DNA of 64,000 nucleotides from Lichenicola cladoniae (GCF_013201075.1 NZ_CP053708.1:1119501-1183500), one strand, 5' to 3'; shown: positions 51,326 to 59,709, counted from the first letter of the stretch. The notes: generated by a model from the letters alone, not told the origin. A program made the numbers and translations.

Positions 51326-52393
51326 TCAGGCTTCGGTCAGCCATTGCGGATTCTGGTTGGTGCCGTCGAAATGCTCGGTGGTCTTGTAGAGCTCGGTCTT
51401 TCCGGTCATCGCGATCTGCGCGCTGCGGGCCAGCAGCGCCGCACGGAACTCCGGTGTCGGCGGCGAGTAGGTGCGCACCGCCTCGAGCGCCTGGTGCAGG
51501 ATATCCATGCTGTCGATGCCGGTCATCTGGCTGCTGATCGGCAGGCTCATCGGATATTGCAGCATCTGCATCGGCGGCATCACCCGCGACTGCAGGATGA
51601 ACGGGTCGCCGAACGCCTTCATGCCGATGATGCCGGTGCCGCGGGCCACCGCCATCGGCACGACGGTTTTCTCGAAGCTGTCGTAATGCGCGTCCATGAC
51701 GTTGAGCGGCATCTGCACGCTGTCGAAATGGAATCCGTGGCTGTCGGCTATTTCGAACATGCTCGCATGGATCGCCGGACTCTTGTGGCCGGTGAACCCG
51801 ATATAGCGAAGCTTGCCCTGCTCGCGCGCCTTCAGCACCGCCTCGAGCGCGCCACCCTGCGCGAACACCCGCGCCGGATCGTCGGCCCGGATGATCTCGT
51901 GGAACTGCAGCAGGTCGAGATGGTCGGTCTGCAGCCGGGACAGCGAGGTCTCGATCTGGCCCATCGCCGCCTTGGCGGTGCGGCCGTCGATCTTGGTCAT
52001 CAGGAACACGCGCTTGCGGTAACCCTGCTGCGACAGGGCACGTCCGAGCCGGACCTCGCTCTCGCCGTTATTGTAGTCCCAGCAATTGTCGCAGAAGTTG
52101 ATGCCGGCATCGATGCTGGCATGCACCACCCGGATCGCCTCGTCGTTGTTCATGCCGCCGGGCTTGGCGAGATGGTATCCGCCGACACCGACCAGCGACA
52201 CCGCCTCGCCGGTGCGGCCGAGGGCGCGATATTTCATGTCCGGATGCTGCGGGATCGTCGCGGTGACCGTCCCGGGCCGCGGCGTGACGCTGGGTGGTGC
52301 CGCCATCGACGCTGCATCGGCGGTCGCCGTTCCCAGTGCCGCGACAGTGCCGACGCCGGCCGCGACGGTCTTGATGAAATCACGACGATCCAT
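51326..52393 (-). CDS. Tat-exported aldo/keto reductase
   Basis: 355 residues. The N-terminus MDRRDFIKTVAAGVG is a twin-arginine signal (Arg3-Arg4, DFIK), with a hydrophobic region to about residue 28 and a Pro/Thr linker to residue 50. The reductase domain has the complete tetrad: Asp102, Tyr107 (CDNCWDY), Lys134 (MTKIDG) and His165 (FHEI). The enzyme would carry its NADP(H) with it during folded export, as glucose-fructose oxidoreductase does. The gene starts 21 bp after the larB stop, so it is probably cotranscribed with the NPN cofactor genes. It is a paralogue of the enzyme at 56671. Confidence 0.87.
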   Translation of the reverse strand: MDRRDFIKTVAAGVGTVAALGTATADAASMAAPPSVTPRPGTVTATIPQHPDMKYRALGRTGEAVSLVGVGGYHLAKPGGMNNDEAIRVVHASIDAGINFCDNCWDYNNGESEVRLGRALSQQGYRKRVFLMTKIDGRTAKAAMGQIETSLSRLQTDHLDLLQFHEIIRADDPARVFAQGGALEAVLKAREQGKLRYIGFTGHKSPAIHASMFEIADSHGFHFDSVQMPLNVMDAHYDSFEKTVVPMAVARGTGIIGMKAFGDPFILQSRVMPPMQMLQYPMSLPISSQMTGIDSMDILHQALEAVRTYSPPTPEFRAALLARSAQIAMTGKTELYKTTEHFDGTNQNPQWLTEA

Positions 52394-52414
52394 GGTCGTT
52401 ATCCCTTCTTCAGA

Positions 52415-53074
52415 TCAGGCAGGCGTCCTGCCCATTACGCCGAGCACCCGCAACGCGGCGCAGGCCGCCCCATATCCATTGTCGATGTTCATCACCGTGA
52501 GACCCGGCGCGCAGGAGGCGAGCATCGCGTCCAGCCCGGCACGCCCGCCGACCGCGACCCCGTAGCCGACCGATGTCGGCACGCCGATCATCACGCCCGG
52601 CAGCAACCCGGCCACCACCGAGGGCAGGGCGGCATCCATGCCGGCCACTACGATGACCACGGCATAGGCGCGAAGTTCATCGACCCGTCGCAGCAGGCGC
52701 CACAGTCCGGCCACGCCGACATCGGTGATCTCGGCAGCAGCATGGCCGGAGAAGCGCAGCGTGCGCACCACCTCGCGGGCTACCGGCACGTCGGAGGTGC
52801 CGGCGGTGACCACGGCGATGTGCCGGCCGGGCCGCAAGGGCGCCGGCTGCCCCTGCCAGGCCGTGCGCGACACCGGGTCGTAGTCGAGCCTGCCTGCGAG
52901 GTCCTCGGGCAGGCCTGCGAACCGTGTCGCGTCGAGCCGGGTGAGGAGCAGGGGCGTCTCCGGCACCGAGCGCAGAATGGCGGCGATCTGGGCTGGCGAT
53001 TTGCCCGAGCAGTAAACGGCCTCGCCGAAACCAATGCGGGCGGACCGCTCGCCGTCGAGCTGGAACTCGCTCAT
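52415..53074 (-). CDS. larB: Nickel pincer cofactor biosynthesis protein LarB
   Basis: 219 residues from ATG 53074, overlapping the larE stop as ATGA; longer open frames upstream are the shadow of larE. The C-terminal two thirds are PurE-like (AVVTAGTSDVPVAREVV, AGMDAALPSVVAGL). Cys188 (MLASCAPGL) corresponds to the Cys that attaches NAD-type dinucleotide in Lactiplantibacillus LarB. It carboxylates and hydrolyses nicotinic acid adenine dinucleotide to give the pyridinium-biscarboxylic acid mononucleotide. Confidence 0.93.
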   Translation of the reverse strand: MSEFQLDGERSARIGFGEAVYCSGKSPAQIAAILRSVPETPLLLTRLDATRFAGLPEDLAGRLDYDPVSRTAWQGQPAPLRPGRHIAVVTAGTSDVPVAREVVRTLRFSGHAAAEITDVGVAGLWRLLRRVDELRAYAVVIVVAGMDAALPSVVAGLLPGVMIGVPTSVGYGVAVGGRAGLDAMLASCAPGLTVMNIDNGYGAACAALRVLGVMGRTPA

Positions 53075-53949
53075 GGCTGTACCGGTTGTGCTGCGTCGGA
53101 GACGGGCCGAAGGAACGCACTGCCGGTCCGGTAGGCAGCGAACCTCAGCGCGCGGGGTGGTTCGCCCGCCTCCGCGACCAAGTCCGAGATCGTATGGCGC
53201 AATGTCGCCTCCAGTCCGTCCTGCACGTCCTGCAGCGAGATCGCATCGAGTTCGATGACCAGCCCGTCGCGACGGACCCGGCAGCGCACTATGCGGCCGT
53301 CGCTGCCGAGACGTGCGGCCACCGACCGCTCCACCGCATGCACCAGTGCCAGCGTCGCCGGCTCGATGAACAGCCCGGTCTCGATCCGGCTGGACAGGCA
53401 GGGCGCCGATGGCAGGTCGGCCAGGTGACCGAGGCCCACGAGCGGCGCGATTCGGCGCAGCGTCGCCTTGGAGATCGCTGCCTCGACGAACGGGTGCCGC
53501 ACGCTGTGCGCGTCCGCCGCCTGCAGGCCCGGCCGGTAGTCGCTCAGGTCGTCGGTATTGGTGCCTGACAGGACCAGCGTGTCCGTCCCGCGCAGGCGCG
53601 TGGCGATCGCCCCATACAGGTTGGTCTTGCAGAAGAAACAGCGGTTCGCCGGGTTGGCGCGGTAGCTCGGATCGTCGAACTCGCCGGCGTCGAAGATCAC
53701 CAGCCGCGCGTCGAGCCCCGCCGCCAGCGCGCGGGTCCGCTCGGTGGCTTCGTGCGGCACCGCCGGCGACGTGGCGTGGTGCAGCGTCAGGCGACCGCCC
53801 AGCACCGGCGCGGCGACGGCCGAGAGCGTCAGGCTGTCGATCCCGCCACTGACCGCGATGGCGACCCGTGGCGCGTCCAGCCCGGCCAGCAGTGCCTGCA
53901 GCCGTCCGAGTGCCGCAACGGGCTCCTGTGTGTCGATCAGCGAGCTCAT
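53071..53949 (-). CDS. larE: Nickel pincer cofactor sulfur transferase LarE
   Basis: 292 residues. The PP-loop ATPase motif is SGGIDS (residues 34-39). The family motif NRCFFCK lies at 102-108, and Cys184 (APCLSSRI) matches the sulfur-donating Cys of sacrificial LarE enzymes. It adenylates and then thiolates the two carboxylates of the LarB product. It overlaps larC upstream and larB downstream by 4 bp each, so all three are translationally coupled. Confidence 0.93.
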   Translation of the reverse strand: MSSLIDTQEPVAALGRLQALLAGLDAPRVAIAVSGGIDSLTLSAVAAPVLGGRLTLHHATSPAVPHEATERTRALAAGLDARLVIFDAGEFDDPSYRANPANRCFFCKTNLYGAIATRLRGTDTLVLSGTNTDDLSDYRPGLQAADAHSVRHPFVEAAISKATLRRIAPLVGLGHLADLPSAPCLSSRIETGLFIEPATLALVHAVERSVAARLGSDGRIVRCRVRRDGLVIELDAISLQDVQDGLEATLRHTISDLVAEAGEPPRALRFAAYRTGSAFLRPVSDAAQPVQP

Positions 53950-55253
53950 GGCTTCGCGTCCTGGTCGTTCGCCATTGCCATCGCCTCGGCCTGCCGGCGC
54001 ACGCGGGTCCGGGTGGCATGACCGGGCAGGCCGAGCAGGTGGTCGGCCTCCGCCTTGCCGGTCCTGCCGTCCGGACGATCCACCAGCTTCACGTCCACCG
54101 ATGCGCCATCGATGGTCATGCGGGCAGTACGGCGCTGCAGCGCCTGGCCCTCCACCAGATGCGTCCGCAGCCCGATCGTCGTGGTTTCGCGGAAGCAGGC
54201 TGCAGTTATCTCGGGAAGCGCGTCCGGTGCCGCGAGAACCTGCACATGCACGGCCATGCGGCCCTTCTTGCCGATCGCCGCCATCTGCATGATGTCGTGC
54301 ACGCCGGGAACGCTCCTGATGCGGTCCAGGCCGGCGGCAAGATCCTCGCCCGACTGGTCGTCGATTTCGAATGCGATCACGCCGAGCGTGCGATGTCCGC
54401 TGGCAATGCCCTGCTGCGCACCGGTCTCCGTCACCAGCACGCGCACGCAGTTGCTGGTGCCCGGCAGGGTTCTGGTGCCGAAGCCGATGCCGCTGCCGGC
54501 CAGGCGTCCGGCCGGCCGGTGGCCGAGCACGCCGCTATCCTTCAGGTAGCGCAGGATCGCCGCTCCGGTGGGCGTGACGCGCTCGCCGGGGATGCCGTCA
54601 TCCAGCATGTCGAACCCCTCAAGCAGCAGCGCGGTCGCCGGCGCCGGTACCGGCATGATGCCGTGCGCGGTCCGGATGCGGCCGGCGCCGAGCGGCAGTG
54701 CCGAAATGCTCCAGCTTGCCGCTCCGATCGCCTCGATCAGCACGGCGGCGGCGACGATGTCGGCAATGGAGTCCGAGGCACCGACTTCGTGGAACGAGAC
54801 CGCATCGGCGGCGACACCGTGGACCCGGCCCTCGGCTTCGGCCAGGACCGTAAAGATCCCGACTGCGACATCGAGGATCGCCGCATCGAGCCCGCTGGCC
54901 AGCAGTCCCGTCCGGATCTGCCGCCATGCGCGATGATCATGTGCATGTTCGTGCCCATGCTCGTGCTCGTGGACATGCTCGTGGTCGTGCCCATGCGTGT
55001 GGCCATGGTCGTGCGTATGATGCCGCTCGGCCGTGGCGGGCGCGTCGGCGGGCCGTCCGTCGGCGCCCTCGACGCGAAAGCGCAGCCCCGCGAGGACGCC
55101 GTCATTATGCGGCAGGACCCGGCACGTCACATCGACCGCCTTCGCCACGGCGATCGTGACAGCGCCTTCGTATTCGGGGAACGCCGACAGCAATGCAGCC
55201 GCGAACATGTCGCCGGCCATGCCGCCGAGCGGGTCGAGATGCAGGTGGATCAT
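53946..55253 (-). CDS. larC: Nickel pincer cofactor nickel insertase LarC, His-rich
   Basis: 435 residues in one uninterrupted frame from ATG 55253 (MIHLHLDPLGGMAGDMF). In Lactiplantibacillus larC needs a programmed frameshift; none is needed here. A loop at residues 78-107 holds 16 His residues mixed with Asp, Glu and Gly, a likely nickel store. The N-terminal part has SFHEVGASDSIADIVAAAV and the C-terminal part TIGLRTHLVEGQALQRR. It inserts Ni2+ into the dithio-mononucleotide using CTP. It leads the larCEB-AKR-cupin unit, 80 bp from the divergent nickel permease gene. Confidence 0.95.
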   Translation of the reverse strand: MIHLHLDPLGGMAGDMFAAALLSAFPEYEGAVTIAVAKAVDVTCRVLPHNDGVLAGLRFRVEGADGRPADAPATAERHHTHDHGHTHGHDHEHVHEHEHGHEHAHDHRAWRQIRTGLLASGLDAAILDVAVGIFTVLAEAEGRVHGVAADAVSFHEVGASDSIADIVAAAVLIEAIGAASWSISALPLGAGRIRTAHGIMPVPAPATALLLEGFDMLDDGIPGERVTPTGAAILRYLKDSGVLGHRPAGRLAGSGIGFGTRTLPGTSNCVRVLVTETGAQQGIASGHRTLGVIAFEIDDQSGEDLAAGLDRIRSVPGVHDIMQMAAIGKKGRMAVHVQVLAAPDALPEITAACFRETTTIGLRTHLVEGQALQRRTARMTIDGASVDVKLVDRPDGRTGKAEADHLLGLPGHATRTRVRRQAEAMAMANDQDAKP

Positions 55254-55333
55254 CGCCCGATGATGGGTAGGTAACCGTGTCTTGTCCACGTTCCGAACTT
55301 GCCCGCGAGCGCCTGCTCGGACAGGCTGTCTCC

Positions 55334-56410
55334 ATGCCGGAATTCCATGACTTGCCCGCTCGTTCCGGACTGCCGCCGTCGCCGACGGCACCTGGGCAGG
55401 CGGTTCGCGCAGGCCCCCAGAAGCGTCGAATTTCCGTGCTGTTCCTCGGGTTGCTCGGGGTCAACCTGCTGGCCTGGTGCTGGGCGGTGCTGGCATTCCA
55501 CGCGTCGCCGGCCCTGCTCGGCTCCGCCCTGATCGCCTGGGGATTCGGGCTGCGTCATGCCGTCGACGCCGATCACATTGCTGCCATCGACAATGTCACG
55601 CGGCGGCTGATGCAGGACGGGCAGCGCCCGATCACCGTCGGCCTGTTTTTTTCGCTCGGACATTCCACCGTCGTGGTGGTGGCGGGACTGGCGGTGGTGC
55701 TGGCGCAGGGCTGGTTCCGCAACCGGTTCGGAGTCCTCGCCGGATGGGGCGCCCCGGCCGGCGCCGCAGTGTCCGCGGCTTTCCTGCTGCTGATCGGCGG
55801 CTCCAACCTGGGCGTGCTGCTGTCGCTGTTGCGGATGCGCCGTCGCCGGCGTCGCGGCGACCCCGACCTGTCGATGGCCCTGCCGACCGCACAGGGCGGG
55901 TTGTCCCGCCTGTTCGCGCCGCTGTTCCGGCGGGTTGGCACCAGCCGTGGCATGTTCTGGCTCGGCCTGCTGTTCGGGCTCGGCTTCGACACCGCGACCG
56001 AGATCGGCGTGCTGGCGCTGGCCGCGGCCGGTGCGACGCATGGCCAGGCCGGCTGGGCGGTGATGGCGTTCCCGGCCTTGTTCACTGCCGGCATGACATT
56101 GGTCGATACCGCCAACGGCGTGATGATGCTGGGTGCATATGGATGGGCACTGGCAGAGCCGACCCGCAAACTCGGCTACAACATGGCCATCACTTCGGTC
56201 TCGGTCGTGGTGGCGTTGCTGATCGGGCTGGCGGAAGCGATCGACCTGCTCAGTATTCCCGGCGTCTCGATCCCGGCCTGGGTGAGCCTCCCGGATACAC
56301 ACGGGGAACTGATCGGCTACGGGCTGGTCAGCAGCTTCGCGCTGCTCTGGATTGGTTCGATGCTCGCCTCGCTCCTGGCGAGACAACGCCGGAAGCTCAC
56401 CCTGCGCTGA
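55334..56410 (+). CDS. NiCoT-family nickel/cobalt permease
   Basis: 358 residues from ATG 55334; a GTG at 55277 would add 19 residues with two Cys but leave only 23 bp to the divergent larC start. The signature HAVDADHI (H75-x4-D80-H81) lies in the second membrane helix. SLGHSTVVV and LGFDTATEIG are the other conserved motifs. A cytoplasmic Arg-rich loop is near residue 175. It imports Ni2+ (or Co2+) through the inner membrane and lies divergent from larC, so nickel is the likely ion. Confidence 0.9.
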   Translation: MPEFHDLPARSGLPPSPTAPGQAVRAGPQKRRISVLFLGLLGVNLLAWCWAVLAFHASPALLGSALIAWGFGLRHAVDADHIAAIDNVTRRLMQDGQRPITVGLFFSLGHSTVVVVAGLAVVLAQGWFRNRFGVLAGWGAPAGAAVSAAFLLLIGGSNLGVLLSLLRMRRRRRRGDPDLSMALPTAQGGLSRLFAPLFRRVGTSRGMFWLGLLFGLGFDTATEIGVLALAAAGATHGQAGWAVMAFPALFTAGMTLVDTANGVMMLGAYGWALAEPTRKLGYNMAITSVSVVVALLIGLAEAIDLLSIPGVSIPAWVSLPDTHGELIGYGLVSSFALLWIGSMLASLLARQRRKLTLR

Positions 56411-56438
56411 CCGCGCCCGTCGGCCTGCCCGTGATCGG

Positions 56439-56633
56439 ATGAAATCCATGGATCGACGCAGCCTGTTTCGAACCGTCGCTGCCACCGGCCTGCCTTGCCT
56501 CGTTGTGGGCACTGCACGCGGCGCCACCGAGACGATCCGATTGGTCCAATTCGAGGGAATCGCATGCAATCCCGACTGGTTCGGCCGGGATCGTGACCCG
56601 ATTCTCGCGCTCGCACCCAAGAACGGCGGCTAA
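56439..56633 (+). CDS. Short ORF with twin-arginine-like start
   Basis: 64 residues, weakly supported. MKSMDRRSLFRTVAATG resembles the Tat signal of the reductase at 51326 (MDRRDFIKTV), but the reading frame stops soon after, without a recognisable domain. There is no good ribosome-binding site. It may be the remnant of a lost exported protein. It lies between the nickel permease and the second aldo/keto reductase. Confidence 0.3.
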   Translation: MKSMDRRSLFRTVAATGLPCLVVGTARGATETIRLVQFEGIACNPDWFGRDRDPILALAPKNGG

Positions 56634-56670
56634 CCACCAAACCCAAGCCGAAGATCCCAGGAGACCATCG

Positions 56671-57723
56671 ATGCCGGATACACACGACCTCAGCAGTGCG
56701 ATGCTGCCCGTCACCCGCGTTGCCGACCCGGCCGACCTGCCGTTCGTGACCGATCCGGGCGAGCGCCGCGGCGACATGCTGTATCGCCGGTTCGGGCGCA
56801 CCGACGAGATGATCTCGGCGATCGGGCTGGGCGGGTTCCATGTCGGCAAGAGCGCGCTGACCGACGATGAGGCGGTGCACCTGATCCATGAGAGCATCGA
56901 TCGCGGAATCAACTTCGTCGACAATTGCTGGGACTACAACAAGGGGCGATCGGAGCTGCGCGTTGGCGTGGCGCTCGACCAGGGCGGCTACCGGGACAAG
57001 GTTTTCCTGATGTCCAAGATGGACGGCCGCACCAAGAAAGAGGCGGCCAACCAGATCGACGCCTCGCTGCAGCGCATGCGCACCGATTGCATCGACCTGA
57101 TCCAGCATCACGAGATCCTCCGCTACGACGATCCGGATCGGATCTTCGCCGAGGAAGGTGCCATGGAAGCATTCGTCGAGGCGAAGCAGGCCGGGAAGCT
57201 ACGCTATATCGGCTTCACCGGTCACAAGGACCCGCGCATCCACCTGCAGATGCTGGCGGTGGCTGCCGAGCGCGGGTTCCATTTCGATGCCGTGCAGATG
57301 CCGCTGAACATCATGGATGCACATTTCCGCAGCTTCGCACATCTGGTGCTGCCGTATCTGGTCGAGCACGGCATCGCGGTGCTCGGGATGAAGAGTTTCG
57401 GCGACGGCGTCCTGCTGAAAAGCAACGCGCCGATCGACCCTCTCGAATACCTGCACTACTCGCTCAACCTGCCGACCTCGGTGGTCATCACGGGGATCGA
57501 GAACCGTCGCGATCTCGACCAGGCCTTCAAGGCCGTCCGGACCTTCCAGCCGATGGACAAAGTCCGTGTTTCCGAGTTGCTGGCCCGCAGTCGCCCCTAT
57601 GCCCTGGAGGGCAAGTACGAACTCTTCAAGACCAGCGCGACGTTCGACGGAACTGCAAAAAATGCTGAGTGGCTCGGTGACGATGTAGACGCCGTCAATT
57701 TGCTGGCACCCGTCATGGAATGA
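56671..57723 (+). CDS. Aldo/keto reductase (cytosolic paralogue)
   Basis: 350 residues from ATG 56671 with AGGAG (56659-56663) upstream. A 30-residue non-signal N-terminus precedes the TIM-barrel. The tetrad is complete: Asp84, Tyr89 (VDNCWDYN), Lys116 (MSKMDG) and His147 (QHHEI). It shares distinctive stretches with the enzyme at 51326, such as LRYIGFTGHK and FDAVQMPLNIMDAHF, so the two are paralogues. It lacks the Tat signal and should be cytosolic. It lies downstream of the nickel permease in the same direction. The substrate is unknown. Confidence 0.89.
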   Translation: MPDTHDLSSAMLPVTRVADPADLPFVTDPGERRGDMLYRRFGRTDEMISAIGLGGFHVGKSALTDDEAVHLIHESIDRGINFVDNCWDYNKGRSELRVGVALDQGGYRDKVFLMSKMDGRTKKEAANQIDASLQRMRTDCIDLIQHHEILRYDDPDRIFAEEGAMEAFVEAKQAGKLRYIGFTGHKDPRIHLQMLAVAAERGFHFDAVQMPLNIMDAHFRSFAHLVLPYLVEHGIAVLGMKSFGDGVLLKSNAPIDPLEYLHYSLNLPTSVVITGIENRRDLDQAFKAVRTFQPMDKVRVSELLARSRPYALEGKYELFKTSATFDGTAKNAEWLGDDVDAVNLLAPVME

Positions 57724-57731
57724 AGGTGAAA

Positions 57732-57762
57732 CGTGCCTGGCTGCATGATGCAGCCAGGCACG
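57732..57762. terminator. Perfect 31-base inverted repeat between convergent genes
   Basis: Fifteen bases on each side of a single central G (57747) are perfectly complementary (CGTGCCTGGCTGCAT and its complement). It starts 9 bp after the reductase stop and ends 7 bp before the stop of the convergent small gene. On the minus strand it is followed by TTTCACCTTC. It is probably a shared bidirectional terminator, although the T-runs are weak. Confidence 0.65.
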
Positions 57763-57768
57763 TCGCTG

Positions 57769-58098
57769 TCATGCGGCCTTGGTGTCTTCGGCAGCAGAAC
57801 TGAGCGCCTCACCGAGCGCCTTGATCTTGTCGGCGTTCTTGCCATCCGCCTTGCCGGCAATGGCAACCGTCTCCTTGCCGAGCTTGGCGATCAATTTCTG
57901 GATCGCCGCGCCGTCCAGTGGCTCGGCATGCAGATGCTTCTTGAGACTCTCGAGATCACGGATAATCCCCTTGGTGCCGGGGGTATCGAGCTTCTCGAGC
58001 GTGGCTTCCCAACCCTCGATATTCTTGGTTGCGGCGGCGACGGTGAAGCTCTTCACCCCGTCCTTGATATGCTTGATGGTTGCATCGAACTGCGGCAT
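57769..58098 (-). CDS. Small helical protein of unknown function
   Basis: 109 residues (MPQFDATIKHIKDGVKSFTV). It is mostly amphipathic helix with many Lys, Ala and Glu residues, no Cys and no signal peptide. The Thr/Pro/Gly stretch KLDTPGTKGI interrupts the helices. Codon use is like that of its neighbours. I do not recognise the family. It lies between the second reductase and the efflux operon. Confidence 0.65.
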   Translation of the reverse strand: MPQFDATIKHIKDGVKSFTVAAATKNIEGWEATLEKLDTPGTKGIIRDLESLKKHLHAEPLDGAAIQKLIAKLGKETVAIAGKADGKNADKIKALGEALSSAAEDTKAA

Positions 58099-58218
58099 TT
58101 CGAAACCTCGTCAAGGCTGGCGCAGCGGGATCGCGACACCGAGGTCAGAAACCGTTCGCCGCCGATGAGTTTCCAGCCTTCACGAATCTTCAACGATCGA
58201 GCCAGGGTCCTCAACGCC

Positions 58219-59709
58219 TCAGTTCCGGTCCTTCTGGATGAAGGACGGCAGGAACGGGTTGTCCGTCTGCAGGCTGGCCTTGCTGGGCAATTCCGAAGCG
58301 TCCCAGCCGCCGCCGAGATCGTTGATCAGGTCCACGCTCGCCACCATGCGGTTCTGCTGGATGCCGAGAGCCGTCTGCGCATTGGTCAGCGCGGTCGTCT
58401 GGCTGGTGATGACGGTGGTGTAGATCGCCGTGCCGGCAGTGTATTCGTTGAATGCAACCTCCACCGCCTGGTTGGCGAGATTGACAGCATTCGCCTGGGC
58501 GTCCGCCTGTATGGCCAGGATGCGCAGGCTGGAGAGGTCGTCCTCGAGATTCTGGAACGCGTTCAGCACGGTCTGCCGGTAGTTGGCGACGCTGACATCG
58601 AAGTTGGCTCGGGCCGCACGCACGGCAGCGGTCCGCTCGCCGCCCTGGAACAGCGACTGCGCCACGGTCGCGCCAAGCGACCAGGCCTGGTTTGCCGCCC
58701 TGAACAATCCTCCGACCGGATCACCGACATACTGCCCGGCGGCGGACAGGCTGATCACCGGATAATAGGCCGCCACCGCGACGCCGATCAGCGCATTCTG
58801 TTGTTCCATGGTGCGCTCGCCCTCGGCGATGTCCGGGCGGCGCTGCAGCACCACCGAGGGGATCGTGACCGGGATCGCGGGAATGCGGTCGGTGAGGGCG
58901 CCCGGCGCGAGGGACAGGTCGGCGGGCGGATGGCCGGTCAGCACCGCGATCGCATGCTCGTACTGGGCGCGCTGGATCCCGACGGAAACGGATTGCGCTT
59001 GTGTCGTCGCGAGCTGGGTCTCTGCCTGCAGCAGGTCGGACGGCGCGGAGACGCCGGCATTGGTGCTGTTGCGGGTGATCTGCGCTGCCTGCTGGTAATA
59101 GGCGACAAACCGGTCGAGCAGTGCCTGCAGGCTATCCTGGTAGCGCAGGTTGAAGTAGTCGATCGCCAGCGTCGTCTGGATCGACAGGCGCGCTGCCGCC
59201 AGCGTCGCGGCACTCACCTGCGCCGCGGACGCCTGAGCCTGGACCTGGCGGCGGATCTGCCCCCAAACGTCGAGCTGCCAATCCACCGTGCCCTGCACGC
59301 CGACGGTCGAGTTGGTGATGTTGGCGGTGCCCGTACGCGTGGCGGTCGGCGTTACGCCGATGGTCGGGAACAGGCCTGCGCGCGCCTCGTCGACCAGGGC
59401 GCGGGCATTCCGGTAGGAGGCCTCGCTGGCCTTGAGCGTCTGGTTCGAGATGTCGATCTGGCTCTCGAGCCCGTTCAGGACGGGATCGTTGTAGAGCGTC
59501 CACCAGGCGCCCTTCGGTAGTTCGGCGTAGTGCGGATCGGCGAACGCCCAGCCGGGTGGCGGTGGCGTCATTTCCTTGAAACGGGCAGCCATGACCGCGT
59601 TGGGCCGATGGTAGTCCGGACCGACCATGCAGCCGCCGAGGGCCGTGGTGGCGAACAGGCTGGAGGCGATCAGCATCGCCGCGCGGCGGGTCGTCGAGAC
59701 GGGCTTCAT
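58219..59709 (-). CDS. Outer-membrane efflux lipoprotein, NodT/OprM family
   Basis: 496 residues from ATG 59709, overlapping the RND pump stop as ATGA; the frame stays open far upstream as a shadow of the pump gene. The lipoprotein signal ends in LGGC (Cys27). AWWTLYNDPVLNGL, VLQRRPDIAEGERTM and DLGGGW are the family motifs. It forms the outer-membrane channel of the RND system encoded just upstream. It is similar in kind to the protein at 651 but clearly different in sequence. Confidence 0.93.
   Translation of the reverse strand: MKPVSTTRRAAMLIASSLFATTALGGCMVGPDYHRPNAVMAARFKEMTPPPPGWAFADPHYAELPKGAWWTLYNDPVLNGLESQIDISNQTLKASEASYRNARALVDEARAGLFPTIGVTPTATRTGTANITNSTVGVQGTVDWQLDVWGQIRRQVQAQASAAQVSAATLAAARLSIQTTLAIDYFNLRYQDSLQALLDRFVAYYQQAAQITRNSTNAGVSAPSDLLQAETQLATTQAQSVSVGIQRAQYEHAIAVLTGHPPADLSLAPGALTDRIPAIPVTIPSVVLQRRPDIAEGERTMEQQNALIGVAVAAYYPVISLSAAGQYVGDPVGGLFRAANQAWSLGATVAQSLFQGGERTAAVRAARANFDVSVANYRQTVLNAFQNLEDDLSSLRILAIQADAQANAVNLANQAVEVAFNEYTAGTAIYTTVITSQTTALTNAQTALGIQQNRMVASVDLINDLGGGWDASELPSKASLQTDNPFLPSFIQKDRN

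Noticed and set aside
51236-53134. Plus-strand frame of about 630 codons across the reductase and larB
   Set aside because: The minus-strand genes show intact catalytic motifs; the plus-strand product is repetitive in Arg, Gly and His without a fold.
54930-55020. Repetitive GTG/CAT-rich tract that looks like a short tandem repeat or CRISPR-like array
   Set aside because: It encodes the His-rich loop of LarC on the minus strand and keeps the reading frame; there are no spacers.
55277-55333. Upstream GTG start for the nickel permease
   Set aside because: It would leave only 23 bp to the divergent larC start and adds a non-conserved, Cys-containing segment; kept only as an alternative.
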